This document shows, piece by piece, positions 60,082 through 64,000 of a stretch of DNA of 64,000 bases. The translations under genes were made by a program, and so were the position numbers. Positions within the stretch are counted from its first letter, which is position 1, and each line of letters begins with the position of its first letter. This DNA is from Burkholderia plantarii (GTDB lineage Bacteria; Pseudomonadota; Gammaproteobacteria; Burkholderiales; Burkholderiaceae). The notes under the pieces are model-generated. The model did not search any database. It was not told where the DNA came from and saw only the letters and a program-made list of their open reading frames with translations. Location: NCBI RefSeq assembly GCF_001411805.1, contig NZ_CP007212.1, forward strand, positions 1,116,001 through 1,180,000, given 5' to 3'.

Positions 60082-61449
60082 TCATTGCGCGGCGGATTGG
60101 GACGCGCCGTGATGGCGATGGCCGTGGGCGCCGGAGCCGGCGTGCGCCCGCGAGGCGCCGGACGCGGCCGAGGCCGCCGCGGCGCCCGATGCGCCGGAGG
60201 CGCCGGCCGGATGAGCGGCCGGGATCGTGATCTTCGCGCCTTCGCGCAGGCGATCCACGCCGTCGGTGACGACGCGCTCGCCCACCTGCACGCCCTGCGC
60301 GATGCTGGTGCGCTCGCCGTCGACCGGGCCGGGCTTGACCTTGCGTACCGTGACCGTGTTGTCGGGCTTGACGATGTAGACGAACTGGCCGATCGAGCCG
60401 GTCTGCACCGCGGCGGTCGGCACGATCACCGCGTCGCGCAGCGTGTCGACCAGCAGCCGGGTGTTGACGAACTGGTTCGGGAACAGCGCGTTGCCCTGGT
60501 TGGCGAAGATCGCGCGCAGCTTCAAGGTGCCGGTGGTGGTGTCGATCTGGTTGTCGAGGGTTTCCAGCGAGCCGGTTTCGAGCGGCACCGTGTTGTTGCG
60601 GTTGTAGGCCGTGACCGACAGCGTCCGGCCCGCGTTCACCTGCTTGAGGATCGGCGGCAGGTTGTCTTCCGAGGTGGTGAAGATCACGCTCATCGGCTGC
60701 AGTTGCGTGATCACCACCAGGCCGTTGGTGTCGCCGGGCGTCACGTAGTTGCCGGGATCGACCTGGCGCAGGCCGACGCGGCCCGAGACGGGCGCCGTCA
60801 CGCGCGCGTAGGTCAGGTTCAGCTTGGCCGAATCGATCGAGGCCTGGTCGGTCTTGACGGTGCCTTCGTACTGCTTGACGAGCGAGGCCTGGGTGTCGGC
60901 CGTCTGCTGGGCGATCGAGTCCTGCGAGACCAGCGTCTGGTAGCGCTTCAGGTCCAGGCGCGCGGTGGCGAGCAGCGCCTGGTCGCGCGCGAGCGTGCCT
61001 TCGGCGGTTTCGAGCGCGACCTGATACGGGCGCGGATCGATCTGGGCCAGCACGTCGCCCTTTTTCACCATCTGGCCTTCGGTGAAGTTCACCGATTGCA
61101 GGTAGCCGGACAGCTGGGTCTTGACCGTCACGTTGGCGAGCGGCGTGACGGTGCCGAGCGCGGACAGCACGATCGGCATCTCGCCGCGCGTGGCGGTGGC
61201 GACCTGCACCGGCTGCGGCTGGTTCGCGAACGCGGCCGGGCCGCCATGGCGGCGGCCGCCCGCCTGGCCCGCGGCCTGATCGCTGGCCGGCGCGGCGGAC
61301 GGCTTCCACGGGTGCCACCAGAGCAGCGCCGCGCCGATCACGACGACGGCAACCACGCCGATCACGACCGGCCGGCGGCGATGGCGCGGTGGCGGGTCCT
61401 GGGGCGCGGGGGCGGGGGAGCGAGGCGTTTGCGGTTCCTGATTATTCAT
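60082..61449 (-). CDS. mdtA: RND efflux periplasmic adaptor, MdtA/MuxA type
   Basis: A 455-aa membrane-fusion protein bridging the RND pump and an outer-membrane channel. One N-terminal helix (VVIGVVAVVVIGAALLWW), a lipoyl/hairpin region (residues about 90-210; VTVKTQLSGYL, GQMVKKGD, DPRPYQ) and beta-barrel domains follow. The tail after residue about 410 is rich in Ala/Ser/Gly/His and looks disordered. ATG at 61449; a longer frame to 61593 is not protein-like. Confidence 0.92.
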   Translation of the reverse strand: MNNQEPQTPRSPAPAPQDPPPRHRRRPVVIGVVAVVVIGAALLWWHPWKPSAAPASDQAAGQAGGRRHGGPAAFANQPQPVQVATATRGEMPIVLSALGTVTPLANVTVKTQLSGYLQSVNFTEGQMVKKGDVLAQIDPRPYQVALETAEGTLARDQALLATARLDLKRYQTLVSQDSIAQQTADTQASLVKQYEGTVKTDQASIDSAKLNLTYARVTAPVSGRVGLRQVDPGNYVTPGDTNGLVVITQLQPMSVIFTTSEDNLPPILKQVNAGRTLSVTAYNRNNTVPLETGSLETLDNQIDTTTGTLKLRAIFANQGNALFPNQFVNTRLLVDTLRDAVIVPTAAVQTGSIGQFVYIVKPDNTVTVRKVKPGPVDGERTSIAQGVQVGERVVTDGVDRLREGAKITIPAAHPAGASGASGAAAASAASGASRAHAGSGAHGHRHHGASQSAAQ

Positions 61450-61839
61450 TTTCGATCTGGCTGACGCTGACGTGAGCGGGCGAGGGAGGCGCCGCGCGGG
61501 CCCGCTATCGTAGCGGGCCGCCTCGGGCGGCGAAAGAGTGGAGCGCGCCGGCAGGGCGCGAAGTTGCATGATGCTACGTTGCCGGCCGGGCAATCGTCCA
61601 GAGCACTTTCTTTCAACCGTTTACTACGGTAACGACATGTTTTCGCGGCGTGACGCCGTGGTGACGCGGGGATGACGTTTCGCCGACGCGATGGCGGGGG
61701 CTGTCCTGGCCGCCGCCGCCACGGGGCGCGGCGGCGGCGCGGGGCCGGGCATGGGGCGTGCCTCGTGCGTCGGAGGGGCCGCAGCGCCATGTCGGGGCGC
61801 CGTGTCGGCGTACCCGGCCGGGCGCGGTTGACTTCGTGA
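61450..61839. other. Intergenic region between iclR and mdtA
   Basis: 390 bp upstream of mdtABC on the minus strand and downstream of iclR. It should carry the efflux-operon promoter; the stretch 61600-61650 is locally AT-rich. An inverted repeat GCGGCGTGACGCCG occurs near 61646. No gene is seen. Confidence 0.45.
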
Positions 61840-62667
61840 TCAGCGCGCGTCGCGCGGCGGGATCTCGCCGCCGATCTCGCGCGTGATGCTGGCGATGCAC
61901 TCCTGCATGGCGGGCACGGCGGTCTCGAGCAGCCATTCGGCCGGATACTGTTGCGCGGCGCCGCCGCAATTGACGGCGTAGCGCTGGCCCGACGGACCGA
62001 CGAAGCCGGCCGCGATCGCGTTGAGCCCGTCGCGCCATTCGCCGATCGCGAGCGAATAGCCGTTGCGCAGCGTATCCTCCAGGGCGGCGTTGAGCCGTGC
62101 CACCACGAGCGGCCAGTCGTCGCCGTGGGCCGCCTGCAGCGCGCCGAGCAGCTCGCGGCGTTCGTCTTCGTCGAGCGCGGCCAGATAGGCGCGGCCGACG
62201 GCGGTGCGTGCGATGTCCATCCGCGAGCCGATCTCGAGCCGCGTGACGAGCACCGCCGAGCGCGGCCGGATCACGTCGATCGCGACCATGTCGAGCCGGT
62301 CGCGCACGGCGAGATGGACCGACAGCGAGGTGCGCTCGGCCAGCTCGCTCAGGAACGGCCGCGAGCGGGCGCGGATGTCGAAATTGCGCAGGAAGCCGTT
62401 GCTCAGTTCGAGCACCGAGGCGGTCAGCACGAAGCGTTCGCTGTCGGGCAGCCGGAACAGGAAACCGGCGCCGACCAGCGTCGCGGTGATGCGCGAAACG
62501 GTTGGTTTCGGGATGCCTGTCAATTCTGTCAGTTCCCGGTTGCTGACCGGAGCGTCCGCGGCCGCGATCCGGCGCAGTACCGCGAGCCCTCTGGCGAGTG
62601 CCGAAATCTCGTCCGTGGACGATTCCCGATCCCGTGAAGCGGCAGCTGCGTTATTCAATATCGACAC
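61840..62667 (-). CDS. IclR-family transcriptional regulator
   Basis: A 275-aa regulator. The N-terminal winged HTH spans residues about 20-85 (VLRRIAAADAPVSNRELTEL; GIPKPTVSRITATLV) and the C-terminal ligand-binding GAF-like domain about 95-265. GTG start at 62667 with GAGAGAG upstream. Its ligand and targets are unknown. A GAAAC-N3-ATTTC palindrome sits 20 bp upstream of the start codon and two exact copies occur within 600 bp, so autoregulation and control of neighbouring transcripts are plausible. Confidence 0.9.
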   Translation of the reverse strand: MSILNNAAAASRDRESSTDEISALARGLAVLRRIAAADAPVSNRELTELTGIPKPTVSRITATLVGAGFLFRLPDSERFVLTASVLELSNGFLRNFDIRARSRPFLSELAERTSLSVHLAVRDRLDMVAIDVIRPRSAVLVTRLEIGSRMDIARTAVGRAYLAALDEDERRELLGALQAAHGDDWPLVVARLNAALEDTLRNGYSLAIGEWRDGLNAIAAGFVGPSGQRYAVNCGGAAQQYPAEWLLETAVPAMQECIASITREIGGEIPPRDAR

Positions 62668-62686
62668 GAAACTCTCTCTTTTTTGC

Positions 62687-62699
62687 GAAACAAAATTTC
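62687..62699. promoter_or_regulatory. Candidate IclR operator 1, imperfect
   Basis: GAAAC-AAA-ATTTC, one mismatch from the GAAAC-N3-GTTTC symmetry of sites at 62892 and 63215. It lies just upstream of the iclR start codon (minus strand), in the expected 5' region for autoregulation. Confidence 0.5.
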
Positions 62700-62754
62700 A
62701 AATTTTCTTAAATAGTACGACAAATAGCGATTCGTGCATGTTTTAAAGCCAACT

Positions 62755-62764
62755 TTGCATGCAA
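62755..62764. repeat. Perfect 10-bp palindrome
   Basis: TTGCATGCAA in the iclR upstream region. It may be a protein-binding site; nothing identifies a factor. Confidence 0.4.
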
Positions 62765-62849
62765 TGACAAAGTCTCGCAGATGCCCTGTTTTTTAGGGTT
62801 TAACCCGCTGCGCATGTCGGAAAATTCACAATCTGACCGTATTTTTCGC

Positions 62850-62878
62850 TTGACTTGTCATCGGGAAACGGAAAAAAT
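62850..62878 (+). promoter_or_regulatory. Candidate promoter of an unannotated transcript
   Basis: TTGACT (62850-62855), 17 bp, AAAAAT (62873-62878). Transcription would start near 62885, at the left edge of the palindrome at 62891-62905, so a bound repressor could block initiation. Confidence 0.5.
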
Positions 62879-62891
62879 GTACCTGAATTTC

Positions 62892-62904
62892 GAAACAACG
62901 TTTC
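62892..62904. promoter_or_regulatory. Candidate IclR operator 2
   Basis: GAAAC-AAC-GTTTC (with flanking C and G also paired, 62891-62905). It overlaps the predicted start of the unannotated plus-strand transcript. The spacing resembles known IclR-family sites such as KdgR boxes. Confidence 0.55.
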
Positions 62905-62944
62905 GCCGAATTTTAGGTAACGAGGTTTCGATGCAGTCTCTCAG

Positions 62945-62981
62945 GTTCTAGCACGGCCCTCGGAATGGCTAGAACTTTTTT
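62945..62981 (+). terminator. Intrinsic terminator, first of a tandem pair
   Basis: Stem GTTCTAGC/GCTAGAAC (8 bp) with a 15-nt loop and a T6 tract (62976-62981). Confidence 0.75.
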
Positions 62982-62982
62982 A

Positions 62983-63013
62983 GCGCCACGGTCCCCCGTG
63001 GCGCTTTTTTTTT
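62983..63013 (+). terminator. Intrinsic terminator, second of a tandem pair
   Basis: Stem GCGCCACGG/CCGTGGCGC (9 bp), loop TCCC, then nine T residues. A strong, textbook terminator on the plus strand. Confidence 0.9.
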
Positions 63014-63153
63014 GTTTTGTCGGAAGGTAGTCGATTTCCCAATATGTGAGAAATTGACTGAAAAACGGCTGGCCAGACCGGGGTATTTCGAGGCCGGGAG
63101 CCCGAATCGGGCGCAGATGCCGCGCGGTCGACACGAAGTGCAGCTAACGGCAC

Positions 63154-63186
63154 AGAAAAAAAGCGCGCCGCGGAGGCCCGCGGCGC
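63154..63186 (-). terminator. Intrinsic terminator of the PhoX-type gene
   Basis: Stem GCGCGCCGCGG/CCGCGGCGCGC (11 bp) with A7 on its left, which is a U7 tract on the minus strand; it lies 80 bp after the stop of the minus-strand phosphatase gene. Confidence 0.88.
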
Positions 63187-63214
63187 GCTGTCGTGAAACC
63201 CGGCATGAACCGAT

Positions 63215-63227
63215 GAAACGATGTTTC
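63215..63227. promoter_or_regulatory. Candidate IclR operator 3
   Basis: GAAAC-GAT-GTTTC, flanked by a T/A pair (63214-63228). Exact palindrome of the same type as the sites near iclR, but it lies between the stop and the terminator of the phosphatase gene, so its role is unclear. Confidence 0.45.
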
Positions 63228-63267
63228 AAAAAATAGACAGACCGGTCTCACCCATAATCCTGCGCAT

Positions 63268-64000
63268 TCAAGCGAGGCGAATGGCGGCGGATTCGGCGGT
63301 CAGATAACCCACGCTCGCGCCGAAACGATCCTTGTATTGGGTTCTCACCAGCGGATCGAGCGTCGCTTTCACCTTGTCGTGAAGCGGCGATTCCCAATCG
63401 CCGACATGCTGAAAGTTGCTCATGATGTAAGTCCAGCCATGGATTTCATCCACCGCGTGCAGGCCGGTCGATTCGGCGCCGGACGGGCAGGACAGCACGC
63501 GCGACAGCGTCTTCGTATCGACCTGGTAGGCCCACAGGAAGTTGTTCACGTGCATGCCGGAGTCCTCGCCGATGAACAGCGTGCGCAGCTTCTGCGAGAA
63601 CTTCAGGTTGTCCGGGTTCGCGATCCGGTCCGCGTTCGCCGTGTTGCCGAGCGCGTCGGCCGTGGCGAGATCCTCGCCCACCAGCGCGGCCGGCGCGCTC
63701 ATGTCCACCGGCACCCAGTCGCTGTCGATCGCCGTGCCCGAGGTATCGCGCTGGCCGCCCTTCAGGTTCAGCGCGTAGACGGCGCCGGACGCAATCCTGC
63801 GATCCACCGCCACGTCGCGCGACACCGCGTTGCCCTTGACCATCGAGGTCTCGATCCGCGACATCGCCGTGTAGACCACCTTGTCGCGCGTATCCACCGT
63901 CGTGCCCTCGAGCTTCGTGAAGCCCATGCTGGCGCCGATCAGCGCCGCGTAACGATGGGTCTCGAGGAACGCCGCGGCCTGCTCCATGCCCGGCTTGATG
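63268..64000 (-). CDS. PhoX-family (DUF839) phosphatase, C-terminal part
   Basis: The frame is open through the right edge; about 244 residues of the C-terminal portion are visible. Texts such as ANPDNLKFSQKLRTLFIGED, SGMHVNNFLWAYQVDTKTLS and PSGAESTGLHAVDE match the PhoX/DUF839 beta-propeller phosphatases, which use Ca and Fe and are usually Tat-exported. The N-terminus and signal lie outside the window. Terminator at 63154-63186. Relation to the nearby IclR is unknown. Confidence 0.85.
   Translation of the reverse strand, partial: IKPGMEQAAAFLETHRYAALIGASMGFTKLEGTTVDTRDKVVYTAMSRIETSMVKGNAVSRDVAVDRRIASGAVYALNLKGGQRDTSGTAIDSDWVPVDMSAPAALVGEDLATADALGNTANADRIANPDNLKFSQKLRTLFIGEDSGMHVNNFLWAYQVDTKTLSRVLSCPSGAESTGLHAVDEIHGWTYIMSNFQHVGDWESPLHDKVKATLDPLVRTQYKDRFGASVGYLTAESAAIRLA

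Larger units (their letters stand above)
62885..63013 (+). ncRNA. Putative small RNA or short leader transcript
   Basis: A plus-strand unit bounded by the promoter at 62850-62878 and two tandem intrinsic terminators (62945-62981 and 62983-63013). iclR and the phosphatase gene on either side are both on the minus strand, so these plus-strand terminators serve no annotated gene. Length would be about 95 to 130 nt. Alternatively a 24-codon ORF at 62877-62951 (MYLNFETTF..., stop within the first terminator stem) may be translated, if transcription starts further upstream. The family is unknown to me. Confidence 0.4.

Overview
The window is high-GC beta-proteobacterial chromosome, most likely Burkholderia in the strict sense. 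The evidence is the EF-P/EarP arginine-rhamnosylation pair with Arg32 in EF-P, the hopanoid head-group operon hpnIJKL, a complete arginine succinyltransferase (ast/aru) operon with an AraC-type ArgR-like regulator, a Tat-exported phospholipase C, and strong bias for G/C in third codon positions. The species cannot be fixed from the sequence alone. I see no prophage, insertion sequence, CRISPR array or rRNA; this is mostly core-type sequence.

Layout. 1-8.8 kb: efp (cut by the window edge) and earP on the minus strand; uvrC and pgsA on plus; two identical tRNA-Gly(GCC) genes and tRNA-Cys(GCA); a free-methionine-sulfoxide reductase; a LysR regulator divergent from a pirin gene; and an ElaA-type acetyltransferase. 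8.8-16.6 kb: a copper/cytochrome-oxidase assembly pair (CtaG-like and SCO), trehalose synthesis (otsB-otsA), an MsbA-type ABC exporter and a GT4 glycosyltransferase. 16.7-29.5 kb: two membrane proteins of unknown role, a FadR-type GntR regulator with a perfect 15-bp palindrome upstream, uronate dehydrogenase, phospholipase C, a dimethylglycine-dehydrogenase-like enzyme, pdxY, an alpha/beta hydrolase and a luciferase-like monooxygenase.

30-35.6 kb: hpnI, hpnJ, hpnK and hpnL, tightly packed, which build and modify the sugar/cyclitol head group of bacteriohopanetetrol, followed by a BamE-like lipoprotein gene. 36.2-48 kb: an arginine/ornithine module: ABC permeases hisQ and hisM, ATPase hisP, an ArgR-like activator, the catabolic genes astC, aruF, aruG, astD, astB and astE, and the periplasmic binding protein. 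Uptake, sensing and all five AST pathway steps sit side by side. hisM carries an in-frame TAA where the family has a conserved Tyr, so the transporter may be broken or the base call wrong.

48.1-53.3 kb: an HDOD protein and a PAS/degenerate-GGDEF/EAL protein in one operon, a periplasmic peroxiredoxin and an NAD(P)-binding reductase. 53.6-61.4 kb: an mdtABC/muxABC-type RND efflux operon without an outer-membrane channel gene. 61.8-64 kb: an IclR regulator, a 600-bp intergenic region with three GAAAC-N3-GTTTC-like palindromes and an unannotated plus-strand transcription unit ending in two tandem intrinsic terminators, and the 3' part of a PhoX-type phosphatase gene.

The best candidates for something undescribed are the small transcript with its palindromes next to iclR, and a recurring pattern of long Ala/Gly/Ser/Asp-rich insertions in otherwise conserved proteins (UvrC, MdtC, AruF, HpnI tail, MdtA tail). 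No wholly new multi-gene system is evident.
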